A DNA stretch of 64,000 nucleotides from Isochrysis galbana (taxonomy: Eukaryota > Haptophyta > Isochrysidales > Isochrysidaceae). The DNA lies in the NCBI GenBank assembly GCA_018136815.1, contig CM030940.1, positions 2,908,601 to 2,972,600 of the forward strand, written 5' to 3'. Shown piece after piece: positions 1-10,425 of the stretch. The position numbers and the translations under genes were made by a program. Position 1 is the first letter of the stretch, and each line of letters begins with the position of its first letter. The notes beneath the pieces are model-generated. The model was given only the letters and a program-made list of their open reading frames with translations. It did no database searches and was not told the DNA's origin.

Positions 1-1300
1 ATTGTACTTCGACGAAAACCAATGCCAGGTACAATGAGCTGCTCAATAATTTGTGCGATGTTTGATCGTGGTCAGCGGCCCACCAACTTGCTTGCTGAAC
101 TCTCCCACAGTATTCTACATTCAGTTGCACGACTGAGTCGCGTAGTTTGCTGAATGCTCAGCCGGCACACCCGCAGGCTATGACATTAGTTTCTTGTTGA
201 CCAATTTCAATGTAGAAGTGATGTGGAAGCACAAAGTCATCGATTTTATTATTCAGTTCATGGAGGAGATCGACTCGGAGATTTCGGCAATGAAATTAGC
301 CGTGAATGAGAGGGCCCGGGTGGTCGGTCATCAATACCTCAAACAGTTCGTTTCGTGAGCTTGCGGCAGCAAGGTACAGATGGAAAAACCAAAACCAATG
401 TCGCCACGAAAAGTTTGCCAAGATCCGTCTCAGAAGGACGTTGAAAATGAAATACCCCCAAACTTGATTCCTTTCTTTTTCGGTCGACAACCCATCACCC
501 CATTGAATTTTACTTTTTTACGTCAGTATCGCGCGGAGTCCCCTCTCTCCCCGCCCCTGAGTTCGAAACCTCGAGTCGCCTTTTGGGGCGGATCGGGGAC
601 CCCCCACTACAAAATGGGGTCTACTTCTGCATACTACATACGCTTTCTACTTCTCGGTCCCCCGCTTAAGCGTGCTTGCGCACAATTTGCACCTAGGGCG
701 TTGAATTACCCCTGACGAGCACTATCTAGATAGAAGTCGATAGTGTCTTGGTGCTATCCACCTAGATACAGATAGTGCCTAGTGCCCTGGTTAGATATAG
801 ATATAGAAAGTGGATTTTTTCGGCCTAGACATCTACTACTGACTACTGGTACTAGATATCTATAAGATATATATCTAGATAACTAAGTCCGTGCTGAGTG
901 CTAAATAAATTAGAACCGCCCCCCCCGCCCCCCTGTTCCCCCTTCCCCCCTTCTTAAGCCTAGGTCAATACAAGATATAAGATACCTAGGGCTTGACTAG
1001 AGTTGCCGGCAACTTGCTCCGAGCAACTTTAGAGCCTGAATCTTCAGATTCAGATTTTTTTTGTTCAGTGTTCAGCCGCTGAGGAAACGAAGGCCTGCAG
1101 GTCTGTGTGTGATGAAGGCAGGGGCAAGGATGCAAGGATGACAAACTCGGCGGAGTTTCTGAGTTTCTGAGCCTCGGGAGCACGCTCAGCGGCGCGCTGA
1201 GCATGAGTTGGTTGACATGGGTGCCATCGCGCTGGCCTTGTACGAGCAAGACGCGGCTGGTGGGTCGCGTGGGCCTCGCAAGCAGAACGTCTCACGTGTG
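1..1300. other. Intergenic, no gene recognised
   Basis: No convincing coding region. Positions 715-905 are AT-richer and repeat short pieces around CTAGATA and GATAGTG; 917-950 is C-rich. The open frames here have no recognisable domain. Confidence 0.5.
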
Positions 1301-1309
1301 TCACCCTTC

Positions 1310-1500
1310 GCCTGCTGATGGTGATTGAACGCTTTTTCTATGCTGTGGGTGATGGCGATTGAACGCGTTCCACGTGTAGACTGATGGTGATTGAACGCTT
1401 TTTCTATGCTGTGGGTGATGGCGATTGAACGCGTTTCCACGTGTAGGCTGATGGTGATTGAACGCTTTTCCCTGCGGTGGGTGATGGTGATTGAGCGCTT
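1310..1500. repeat. Minisatellite, about 34-bp half-units
   Basis: The phrase GGTGATGGYGATTGAACGC recurs about six times in 190 bp. Two alternating half-units, one with TTTTTCTATGCTGTG and one with TTCCACGTGTAG, form a higher-order unit of about 67 bp present about 2.5 times. It lies upstream of the LINE insertion and encodes nothing recognisable. Confidence 0.85.
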
Positions 1501-1805
1501 CTCGCCTCTGGCACACAACCAGCGGGATTGTAATGTGCGCTGCAACTACGCTTGGTGCCGCCGCGACCCGATCGCTTGGGGTCTCCGCAAGGGTACCAAT
1601 TTGGGAATCACTCGGCGCGCTCGCCAGGCGCCCGAGCACTTGCTGACCCCACGGCTGTCGGGCGCTGTTTAGTGGGTTGTCGGGGCAAACCTGGGCACTC
1701 AAAGCAGGGAGATGATAGGGGAGGTCTAGGGGGAGGACCCCAACCGGCGGCGGTGGACTGATGACTGATGCTGTCCAATGCTTCCGCCATAACCTGCATG
1801 GCAGA

Positions 1806-1823
1806 TTTAGAATTGGCATATGG
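1806..1823. repeat. Left target-site duplication of LINE copy 1
   Basis: TTTAGAATTGGCATATGG occurs immediately before the element and again, without mismatch, directly after its T-rich tail at 3534-3551. An exact 18-bp duplication is typical of target-primed non-LTR retrotransposition and fixes both element ends. Confidence 0.95.
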
Positions 1824-1827
1824 CAAC

Positions 1828-1846
1828 TATCGTTATAAACGATAGG
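1828..1846 (+). promoter_or_regulatory. Stem-loop at the LINE 5' end
   Basis: CTATCGTTATAAACGATAG can fold into an 8-bp stem with a 3-nt loop, four bases from the element start. The same hairpin with a slightly different loop lies at the 5' end of the minus-strand copy near 12195-12215. Conservation between otherwise rearranged copies suggests a role in the 5' UTR, such as promoter or RNP binding; the role is inferred. Confidence 0.75.
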
Positions 1847-1849
1847 GTC

Positions 1850-3241
1850 ATGGAGCGCGCCACGCTCCCACCCTCTCCCGCCGCCCACCCCGCCGCGCCG
1901 ACCGACCACGACATGACAGACGCTGCGCAGCCGCAGCGCCCTCCAGCCAGGGCCATGCCAGCCCAGGTGCCCGCGAGCCACGGCCCGAGCCGAGCCCACA
2001 CAGCCACAACGACAGAACACAACCCAACAACACACAACACACAAGCACAGCCAGGCCAGCACAAGCGAACCAGCGCACAGCCAGATCCACAACGCGAAAC
2101 CTCCCATAGGGAAAGCCTCCGGGCTGGGCCCCTACATCGCCACGGCACTGACCACGTGCGCAAGCACGAGGCACAGGCCCGGCCGGTCGAACAGACCACC
2201 AGCAACATACAACTGCATCCATGCAACAACAACTGCATGGCCCAACACACCGAGAAGCCCATAGGGACACATGGCCAAGCAGAAACATGTGGAAGGTCAG
2301 ACTACCATCCCAACCCAATCACACGCGGCACGAGAGCCCGTGATGACGCAAACGAACCGCACGGACAGACAAGCGAGTTGCACACTCAGACAACAACACA
2401 CCCAACACCTCTGGCACACCAGAGGCTACGCACACCACAAACACTCAAAAAGGAGGGGGCCGAGAGGGACCCCAACACAAGACACGTCCCAAACAAGACA
2501 TCTCCCCAAGCAACAAAGCAACTAACCCGAAGACTCCCACCCCGCGGATACGCACAGGTAACCCCCCAAGGAGGGGACGAACAAGAAGCTGAGCAAGAAT
2601 ACCAACATGACTATTCACAAATCATTATGACCTTCACCTCCACGGACCGCGGAATTAAAATCAAAGACGAAGAGGCCTTCAGCGCCATCGTGGCGCATCT
2701 CAACAAACTCGAGGACAAAGCGTGCCGCTTCTGCGAGACAGCCGACGAATCATCCACACACCTGGGAGAGTGCCCAAGACTAACGAAGATATTCGACACC
2801 CTTGACTCCCTAGCCCGACACCCAAGCGAGCCGGACAAACCACGCGAGCAAGGCATCATAGACAGATTGTTTATGCACCCAAAAGGCTCATGCCCCAAGG
2901 CACTGGCAACACTATATATGCTAGCATGGAGATACATCGTAACTGACTTTTACAGAATACAATACGACAACGCCACGTTCTCAGAAGAATCAGTACTAGT
3001 ACGGGTCTTGGAAAGATTCACGAAGCTAAGCCGGGCGCTAAACTTCGCCAACTCAACAGACACCTCGCGAACCGCCCAGGCGGGCATGGGGAGGCAACCC
3101 AAAAAAAGGATAGACTTGGCCGACATCCGGCCACTATACGAAGTAGGCAATAATAACAGCTTGACCCCCAGTGCGGAGCTCGTATCCCTGGCAGAGAAAC
3201 TAGGGATCGAACACCAAATAGCGAGAGAGACCACAAGGTAA
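1850..3241 (+). CDS. Deleted LINE ORF: basic N-terminus joined to HCHC zinc-knuckle C-terminus
   Basis: A 463-aa frame. The first in-frame ATG (1820) uses flanking DNA, so the element's own start is the ATG at 1850 (MERATLPPSP). Residues 1-260 are rich in Pro, Thr, His, Arg and Gln without a fold, and match the N-terminus of the minus-strand copy at 11560-12220. The C-terminal third carries CRFC...SSTHLGECP, the CCHC-type motif found after the reverse transcriptase in many LINEs, then LAWRYIVTDFYRIQY and RTAQAGMGRQPKKRID, shared with 46289-46950. The endonuclease and RT that should lie between are missing, yet the frame stays open across the junction. It may be translated and could bind LINE RNA; that is inference. 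Confidence 0.75.
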   Translation: MERATLPPSPAAHPAAPTDHDMTDAAQPQRPPARAMPAQVPASHGPSRAHTATTTEHNPTTHNTQAQPGQHKRTSAQPDPQRETSHRESLRAGPLHRHGTDHVRKHEAQARPVEQTTSNIQLHPCNNNCMAQHTEKPIGTHGQAETCGRSDYHPNPITRGTRARDDANEPHGQTSELHTQTTTHPTPLAHQRLRTPQTLKKEGAERDPNTRHVPNKTSPQATKQLTRRLPPRGYAQVTPQGGDEQEAEQEYQHDYSQIIMTFTSTDRGIKIKDEEAFSAIVAHLNKLEDKACRFCETADESSTHLGECPRLTKIFDTLDSLARHPSEPDKPREQGIIDRLFMHPKGSCPKALATLYMLAWRYIVTDFYRIQYDNATFSEESVLVRVLERFTKLSRALNFANSTDTSRTAQAGMGRQPKKRIDLADIRPLYEVGNNNSLTPSAELVSLAEKLGIEHQIARETTR

Positions 3242-3533
3242 TCGTGAGAACGGCGAAGAGCACGCCGAGACACCACATTCGGGGCAGCCACAGCACGCGA
3301 GGCCTGAACTAACCAAAGACATGAACCCAAAAGGCCTGCCCGGACCCCGAAACCGAAGCCGGGCCCTTGGTAGCGCACCAGGGCCGCACCCCCGACACCA
3401 AAGACAAAGGAACGAGGGGGGGAAGGCGAGGGGGCGGAGAGAAGGGAGTTAAGGGCGTTGGCGGCAGTGCAGCGGCAAGAGTACGCGCTGTCTAGTAGTA
3501 GGTGTGTAGCCCAGAAACTTCAGATCTTTTTTT

Positions 3534-3551
3534 TTTAGAATTGGCATATGG
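3534..3551. repeat. Right target-site duplication of LINE copy 1
   Basis: Perfect copy of the 18-bp sequence at 1806-1823, placed directly after the T-rich element tail. Confidence 0.95.
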
Positions 3552-3754
3552 CCGAAAGAGAGGTGTGATGAATTCTTTGAAGTCCTTGTCCATCTTTCCT
3601 ATGATCCATTCCAATCGCTTGAGTACTACTACATCATCAGGCGACATTCCATTTATAGACACGGTTGAGCACTGTGAGGTGGGTGCCTTTGCTCAAATAC
3701 TAGAAGATTTTTTTTGTGCCGGCGCATCGCGTATTTGGAAACGAGGGGTACCAA

Positions 3755-4497
3755 ATGAAGGCAAACGACCTCCGGGTGGCCCCTGTGTATTTGATGTCTT
3801 ACGGGGTCGCTCATCTGGATGGATCGTCGAAAACGGGCGCGCGGCGCGCCCGGCATCAGTTCGAAGTTGGGCTCTCCGGGCCTCCCTCGGAGACGTCGGA
3901 CGTCCAACTGATTTCGACGAGATTTCGGCGCGCGGTTCGCCCGATTGGCGTGACTGTGCGGGTGGCTCCTGTGTATTTGGTGTCTGGCGGGCCCACTCAT
4001 CTGGATGGATCGTCGAAAACGGGCGCGAAGCGCGCCCGGGATCAGTTCGAAGTTGGGCTCTCCGGGCCTCCCTCGGAGACGTCGGACGTCCAATGGGCTC
4101 CACGGCTGGCTGATTTCAACGAGATTTCGGCGCGCGGTTCGCCCGATTGGCGTGACTGTGCGGGTGGCCCCTGTGTATTTGGTGTCTGGCGGGCCTCCTC
4201 ATCCGGGTGGATCGTCGAAAACGGGCACGCACCGCGCCCGGTCTCCGGTCTCGATTTGAAGTTGAGCTTCTCGTCCCTTTGCGACCTTTTGTTTTTGTTG
4301 GTTTTTGGTTACGTTTTTTGTGAGGACCCAGGTGGGGGGTCTTGGTCCTAATGGCTAATGGGCCCCAGATACGAGATATGTGTTTGTCGGGTGTATAGGG
4401 AACTTTCTACCGAAGAAAATCCTCAAATTTTCTCAACCGTGAGATGGCCATTTTCGCTACCCCTAATAAAAAACCCTGTTTGACCGCCCTACATTGT
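3755..4497 (+). repeat. Repeat family B with three tandem 187-202 bp units
   Basis: Three direct repeats start with GGGTGGCYCCTGTGTATTT at about 3773, 3960 and 4162; each carries GGATCGTCGAAAACGGGC, TTCGAAGTTGGGC and CCCGATTGGCGTGACTGTG. The family ends with TGTTTGACCGCCCTAC at about 4497. Related copies lie at 17430-18027, 41108-41529 and, inverted, 49787-50200. No transposase or RT is seen, so it is probably a non-autonomous element or satellite; the class is unresolved. Confidence 0.85.
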
Positions 4498-6009
4498 CAT
4501 TGTCGCGCGCCTTGAGTTGAGTGTGTTCGCGGCACAGCCGCGAGGTGTTGAGCGCCGCGTGTACGCGGCGCGAGGAAAATGGTCAGTGTTTTTGATAGTG
4601 TTCACTTTTGGAGTCAAAGGAGTAGTAGGTAGTTGACTATGTTCAAACGGTCAAAAAGTTTGAGTTGCGTTCGCGTTCGAGAATTTTTGTACCACCTACT
4701 TGTAATGCGCGCGACCGTTGGCGAGGGGGTCCAGTGGAAACGTAAAGACCCTCTTCCAGCGGTTTGTCAACCTTATGAAAACCCTCGAATTTTCTAGTCG
4801 GGGGGGGGGGGGGGGTACGTCTTTCTTGCTTCTCTCTCGCGCGCGAGGCGGAGCGGACTGCGGCGCAATGGGAATCATCACTTGGATGCGGCGCATCTCC
4901 GTGATCTGCCTAGTGATCACAGTGGCATTCGGCGCGTTCTTCATTGACCGGCGATTCACCAGTATGCCATCCCGCCATGCTCCCCTGCGAGTGTCTTTTC
5001 TGCATCGCTGACCGAAACCGCTTGATGCCCTCTTGCAGTGCTGCTCGTGCCGCCATTCATCATGCACTGGGCTTCTGAGAATGATTTGACGCAGATCCCT
5101 GTCTTCCGTCTGGCTAGCCACACCATGTAAAACGCCTCACGCTGCCACCACAATCACAGCGCCAGGTCACCCATAAGCTCGGCCAAAGGAGTCTCTTGAT
5201 CTCACAATTGTCCTTCTCTGGGTGTGCAGGGCTCGGATACCATTGGTAATGCTCGGCCTGGCCGCAGGATTCGGAATCAATTATCTCGTGGGCGGCGGAT
5301 CCTTGTCAGATCTGATGGGCATACAAACAGTGAAAGATGAGATGTAATTTTAATCGGGACCGGCCGTTGCCTGAGCAGATGCTGTGGGCCATGTCATTCA
5401 TGTTCTCCGTAGCTATTTTTTGGGTTAATGTGCTTGTTGAACCCGGAACAGCGCTGCTCATCAAATGAGGTAAATTCGCCTCGCGCCATGCAGACAGGAC
5501 CGCCCTGGCGTGCCATCGCAGAGAGCTGCTTCTGTCATGGCTGTCCTTGTAATCACGGAGGAGCACACCTATGTTATCATTTGGTCATTGGCCATGAAAA
5601 TCAAGTCAGGCTTCATCCATCCGTCAATGGCACAAGCTGACACAAGCATGTGATTCATAGCCTGACTTGCATAAGCCTTCGAAAGATGTCGTCCAGTGGT
5701 CTCTTCTAACGGCACCAGGCCTCCGTGTTTGTCCTTTGTGTCTCCATCGTTGTTTTTGTTTGTCCTTGCCATCTCCAGTGCTTATGGGGTGGGGGATGGT
5801 GGTACGTGCTACTTTGGGCAGAGGAAAACTGTTGCGGGTAGAGAGGATCGTACATCTCTCTTTGTATTTTTCCCGCTATTAGGTCTCCCCGCGCGACTCC
5901 CTCTCCGTCGTCACGCTCCGGTTTCCCCCCCTCCCTGTATCATCACGCCTGCTTTCCGTCCGCTCCCTATAGGATCGTGGATCGTCCCCTCGCGTCCCCT
6001 TTCCCGCGT
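4498..6009. other. Intergenic, no gene recognised
   Basis: Contains a G16 tract near 4801 and several open frames without any recognisable domain, low-complexity bias or partner exon. Nothing supportable as a gene. Confidence 0.5.
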
Positions 6010-6605
6010 CCCCCCCCGGTGATCCGTTCCCCCCTTCCTCCTGCGCCTACTGGGCTGGCGGCGGTCTCAGTCCCGACTTATCCCGTAAACAAGCGCGAGA
6101 CGCGAGACTTACCGATTTTTCGGTGGGCGGAGCTCTCACTCCGCCCCACACCCTTCTCCGCCGCGCTCTCTCTCTCCCCTCTCCCCTCTCCTGCAGCACG
6201 CGCGATGGCACGCCTGCGACAGGCCTGCAGCTGCCCCTGGCGACCCCTAGAGGCTCCTGGAGGCCAGCTCAGGGGGCAGAGGAGGCTGGGGCTGGGGCTG
6301 GGCCCTAGCCTCTCCTGCCTCTCCCTCGCTGGCGCTCCTGAGCCTCAGGGGCCCCCACGCTGCACCTGTCTGCCTGTCGACCAGAGCCGGGGGGGAGGGG
6401 GGGGTTGGAGCGATGGGCTGGCCACGACAGGCCAGGACACGCGAGGCAGGAGGCAGGCGAGCCTGCTAGGGAGAGAGTGGGTCAGCAAGGCAGTCTGCTC
6501 CTGGCAAGCCATCAGGAATCAGGAATGCCAGGAGGGGAGGAGTGGAGAGGGGGGGGGGGTCGTGCCCCCCCATGGCCCATGGGCGAACTAAGTAGAAACT
6601 TAGTT
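6010..6605 (+). repeat. Repeat family A, copy 1
   Basis: One of at least seven copies of a dispersed repeat of up to about 750 bp. Shared blocks: CCCGACTTATCC followed by GTAAACA, a GGCGGAGCTCTC block, a Pro/Ala-like CCTGCCTCTCCCTCGCTGGCG block, and GGTGGTTCCTCCCCC in other copies. The end is a hairpin at 6586-6605 (AACTAAGT...ACTTAGTT). No coding capacity is convincing; open frames inside it are by-products of high GC content. Confidence 0.85.
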
Positions 6606-7849
6606 CTGGCGCGCAACTACAACATTGAAATTGAAATGAAAGACATTATCACCATCAACACGCTGGCAAAGGCGCTCGAAAATCAAGGCTTTATCTTCCT
6701 TCAAGGGAACCAAGAACGCGGTAGGCTGTAGTGTGTAGTGTTGTCTATTTATTACACATCGCGCTCGGCGCACGACGGCATGCATCTGCATCTAACGAAA
6801 TCCGAGGGGAAGGTTTTCAAAAGCAGGAGAAACGCAGGTTTTGTCGCACGCCCTCCGTTTCCGCGGGGGGTGGGGGGGGGGATTTTCAGGCGCACGCATG
6901 AGATTCCCCCGCGGTTGAATTGATTGCTCACCCCCGCGTCTGGCATTTTCTGCGCAGAAGCAAAAACAGGTGTGATGACTACGGCGTGCGTACGGCGTGC
7001 AGAGATGCGCGTCTTCAAGGACGCGATGTGTAGTGAGTCCCCCCGCGGGGACGCCGTGCGTGCGCGTGGCAACTTTTTCCCTATGAGGGTGCACGACTTG
7101 CATGCACCCCTCCCGCGGCCCTAGTGGCCAGGCCAATCGCCCTCATGGCTCATGGCCAGCATCTCCAGGCCAACATTCTTCGGCCGATCACCCGCGATCG
7201 GACGTCGCGGAAGCTCCGCGTTTCTAATAGTGATGCGCCCAACATTCACCACTCTGATTCCTTCCCGTGAGCCACCGTCTCGATCTCCCAAATTCTACCG
7301 CCACACGCGGGGCAAGGGAGGGGGGTCACGCTCACACTCACCGACGCCATTACCATTAAATACGCCATTGCCTTTCGTGGGGGTGGGATGGGTTTTGTCG
7401 GAGGGGGGAGGCGGCTGGCGGGGCAGGTAGGGGGTACCCTGCGGAATCCTTGGACGCCCAGGGGAGGTGGAACAGAGTGCTTAAAAAAAGTGAGTGACTG
7501 GGCTACCTCTACCTCTACCCACAATAGGATTGGCCCAACGCCCTGTGGCCACACTCGACCCGACAGCCCTCCGTCCTCCATACTTGACTTTTTTGTCCTG
7601 CTCTCAGTTGGGATTCGTATTCACTACTGCTGCCGAAGAATTCGAAGGGGGAGATATGCGCCGTGAGCCGCAATCGAGCTGAGAGCAATGTTTAACTCTT
7701 CACACATTACCCAAATCAAGCCCCAAGACCCCAGACAACGGGCTAGAAGCTCGAACGCCTACTGCCCAAAAGCACTTGTCACCATCGCATCAATATCGAT
7801 CCTTTTCGCGCGGATTCACTGACCCATGATCCTCCTCGAGCGATTCCCG
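6606..7849. other. Intergenic, no gene recognised
   Basis: High-GC unique-looking sequence with a G-rich tract near 6866 and a G-rich stretch around 7376-7440. I see no domain-bearing frame on either strand. Confidence 0.45.
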
Positions 7850-8425
7850 TCATGAAATACTCAAGGAAATCTTGACAGCGTTTACTGCTTCTTCGGGCGC
7901 ATCCCGAAGTACCTCCAATCTATCCTCGTCGACAAAGTTGACATCCCCGTCCTCGCAAATGATGACAAAAGCGGCCAGCATGCATTCGGCACGGCACATT
8001 CGAACATACGGGTCTGAGAGCTCCCCGATACCGAAGTCTTTTGTTGCACCGAATTTTGTCACCCATGGATTCGCATCCACTGCGGCTTGGATAAGGTGAA
8101 CTAGTGCCTCAGACGTTGCAGTAACACCTCCAATTCGGGAACGAAGCAGAGATGCCTCTTCGTTGGTAAGTTGATAGTCCGGATCCGCACTCCTTGCGGC
8201 GAGTGCCCGTTCTGCGATGGCCACCCCGTCTGGATTGCTCGACATTAACATGTCCTGGATCGCATTGATCATCAGCGGCTCGATCGGAGGATTGGCTGGT
8301 CGCATCGGATCCTGCTTTGCAGCCTGGAGCCATGGAGCCTGTCCGCGAGAATCACGGATTGTATGCATCGAAACTAAGAGCTGATGTCCAGTGAAACTCA
8401 ATAGGTGAACAAGCAGTGGAAGCAT
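7850..8425 (-). CDS. Unknown 191-aa soluble protein
   Basis: Uninterrupted frame from ATG at 8425 to TGA. I do not recognise the family. The protein starts with a hydrophobic stretch (MLPLLVHLLSFTG), is then mostly helical and acidic, and ends with an Asp/Glu-rich segment (ICEDGDVNFVDEDRLEVLRD). Composition is balanced, without the Arg/Pro/Ala runs of the spurious GC-driven frames nearby, which argues that it is real. It stands alone between two repeat-rich segments. An internal Met (MHTIRDSRGQ) is an alternative start, in which case the hydrophobic N-terminus is not part of it. No intron is evident. Confidence 0.5.
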   Translation of the reverse strand: MLPLLVHLLSFTGHQLLVSMHTIRDSRGQAPWLQAAKQDPMRPANPPIEPLMINAIQDMLMSSNPDGVAIAERALAARSADPDYQLTNEEASLLRSRIGGVTATSEALVHLIQAAVDANPWVTKFGATKDFGIGELSDPYVRMCRAECMLAAFVIICEDGDVNFVDEDRLEVLRDAPEEAVNAVKISLSIS

Positions 8426-8922
8426 CGTGCACGAGAGCGAAGCAGAGTCAAATGGAGGACCCGACGGCGAGCGACGGAGTTAAAACCAAGCTCCAACCTC
8501 CAGCTCGCGGTGCGGCCGGAACAATTTTTTGTAGGGTAGGTTCACACTACACACTACTTCTACTTACTACCCTAGCTGTGGTCCCTCTATTATATTTGCT
8601 ATTTGGGTGGGTGAGAGATGCCGATTAGGATAATGATTATTCTCCTGCAGGCACACGCACAGCCCAACACTGGGTAAGGGAGGGAGGGAGAGATCCGAGG
8701 AGAAGAGTCTAGATCCGCCCGGTGTGAATGGGGGATGGGGGTTACTGTTACTGTGACTATGACTGTGAAACCTTAACCTTAGCCTAGGGCGGTCGCAAAC
8801 AGGGTGGCTTTTTAAGTACTAATATTGGGGGGAGTCGACATTTTTGACCGTGAGCGGAAAGCCCCGGCGAAAGCGGGTCGGAGGGTCTCCCGGCCTTTTC
8901 AGAATCCTCGTCCGAAAAGACG

Positions 8923-8930
8923 GTACGAAG
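8923..8930. repeat. Left 8-bp target duplication (MITE)
   Basis: GTACGAAG directly before the inverted repeat, identical to 9557-9564. Confidence 0.93.
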
Positions 8931-9556
8931 TAGGGGTAGGCCAGGATATCCACGAATCTTCGCCCAAATATCCCTCAAAAATATCCAAGAAATATCCAAG
9001 CGCCAGCCCAAATATCCCAAAAAATATCTCGATACTATTATTATAAGTGGTCCTCGCACTTGCACCGGCATTCGTCGCCTGCCACACCCACACTACCGTA
9101 GGCCGCGGGCCCGCAGGGTTGTCGCCGACAGAATTGTCGGCGTTCCTGCGCGGTGCGGAGCGGCGCGAGCGGCGTGGACCTGCGCAAGGAGATGGGCATA
9201 GGCACAGGTGAGTGGGTGGCGCTCTAGCGTCAGGGCAGGTGCAAGAGCGGCAGCTCACCTCGTGGCATGGTGGTGGGTGGCAACAAGGAGCGGGGTGGCG
9301 CTCTCGGTGGTGAGATGGGAAATTACTATTACAGTAACAACATTGTTTATTACGTATTCGCTTGATTTGTCACCTCCCAATCATGAGCGCCGCAGGGGTA
9401 CAGCGGCTCTGCGGCGACGCGCCGAATGCGAGTTTTGTTTTTGGGCACCGCACGCTCACAGCGCCCAAATATCCCACATCTATCCAAAGATAACCATTTC
9501 CAGCATATCCGCCCAAATATCCCGATGGATATCTCGGATATCCTGGCCTACCCCTA
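8931..9556. mobile_element. hAT-type MITE with 21-bp terminal inverted repeats
   Basis: A 626-bp element. The terminal inverted repeats, 8931-8951 and 9536-9556, are perfect over 21 bp and begin TAGGGGTAGGCCAGG. Flanking 8-bp duplications (GTACGAAG) are exact. Eight-bp duplications with TAGGG-like ends are the hAT superfamily signature. Subterminal regions carry many AAATATCC/GGATATTT motifs in both orientations, as expected for transposase binding sites. No transposase is encoded, so it depends on an autonomous relative. A degraded relative with GGATATCC and GGATATTTGGG motifs lies at 29050-29165. Confidence 0.92.
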
Positions 9557-9564
9557 GTACGAAG
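9557..9564. repeat. Right 8-bp target duplication (MITE)
   Basis: GTACGAAG, perfect match to 8923-8930. Confidence 0.93.
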
Positions 9565-9768
9565 TCCCGTCTGACGACGTCTGACCTCGACCCCCCCCTG
9601 CCCTAGCACACGCTCTGGCGGCTCACACGAGCCGAACTGGACGTCGCTCCCACTGAGAGATGTGTTTCTTTCACTTAAAAGGTCCCTAGACATCTTTAAA
9701 ATTAGGGGTCCGACGCCCCATATTATTGCCTATAACCTATAAAGCAAATTTCAAACCCTGGTGCCCCG

Positions 9769-10120
9769 AACTAAGTTTAAAGTTTATACTTGTTTCGCCC
9801 TTCGCCGTTCGCCCATGGATGGGGGGGCAAGAGCCCCCCCCTCTCTCCACTCCTCCCCTGCCGTGGGGGAGGAACCACCCATCCTCATGGCATGCCTGAT
9901 GGCTTGCCATGAGGGGACTGCCCTGCTGACCCACTCTCTTCCCCACAGGCTCGCCTGCCTCGCTGCCTCGCGCGTCCTAGCCCATCGTGGCCAGCCCATC
10001 GCTCCAACCCCCTCCTCCCCCCCCTGGTCGACGGGCAGATAGGTGCAGCGTGGGGGGCCCAGAGGCTCAGGAGCGCCAGCGAGGGAGAGACAGGGGAGGC
10101 CAGGGCCATGCCCTAGGGCC
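9769..10120 (-). repeat. Repeat family A, copy 2 (truncated)
   Basis: Starts with the hairpin end AACTAAGTTTAAAGTTTATACTT and contains the family blocks GAGGAACCACCCATCCTC, TGGCATGCCTGATGGCTTGC and GGGCCCAGAGGCTCAGGAGC. It breaks off near 10120, exactly where a 110-bp repeat shared with 24618-24721 begins. Confidence 0.8.
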
Positions 10121-10131
10121 TGACAAGAGTT

Positions 10132-10243
10132 TGTTGTATTCCTGCCCATCTGAAGGCTGTAGGCATGAATATTCGTGTAAGGTACGCGCTCAGAATTACA
10201 ATTGAACAGTTCCCCGTGTTGCCACTGACGCACAAGACCCACA
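10132..10243 (+). repeat. Repeat D, copy 1
   Basis: About 110 bp (GTTGTATTCCTGCCCATCTG ... CCACTGACGCACAA) almost identical to 24618-24721. In both places it adjoins family-A-related sequence, suggesting it is part of a larger composite element. Confidence 0.85.
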
Positions 10244-10387
10244 GATTCGGATTCCCCATGGTCTCAAGTCCAGGTTTGCAGATTTTGGTCTCGAAATTTG
10301 CGATTCGAATTTTGTTTTTGCTGTTACTATAATTGTTGGCTCGTTTAAGGTAATAAACCGGCATGACTTCGACTTCTCGTTCTGCAG

Positions 10388-10425
10388 TCGCTCTGCGAGA
10401 CTCTCTCTCTCTCTCTCTCTCTCCG
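10388..10425. repeat. CT microsatellite
   Basis: An uninterrupted run of CT dinucleotides about 10 units long followed by CT-rich sequence, upstream of a Ser/Pro-rich open frame. Confidence 0.85.

Larger units (their letters stand above)
1824..3533 (+). mobile_element. Young internally deleted LINE, copy 1
   Basis: A 1,710-bp non-LTR element bounded by perfect 18-bp duplications. It starts with a short stem-loop (CTATCGTT and its complement around 1828-1846), carries one open frame, and ends in a 3' UTR of purine-rich sequence followed by GTGTAGCCC...CTTCAGATC and a T run. No endonuclease or reverse transcriptase is present, so it should be non-autonomous. The intact duplications suggest recent insertion. 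Confidence 0.9.

Noticed and set aside
9784-10242. 152-aa open frame on the minus strand
   Set aside because: It runs across repeats A and D; the same peptide appears wherever the repeat occurs in this orientation, in varying frames.
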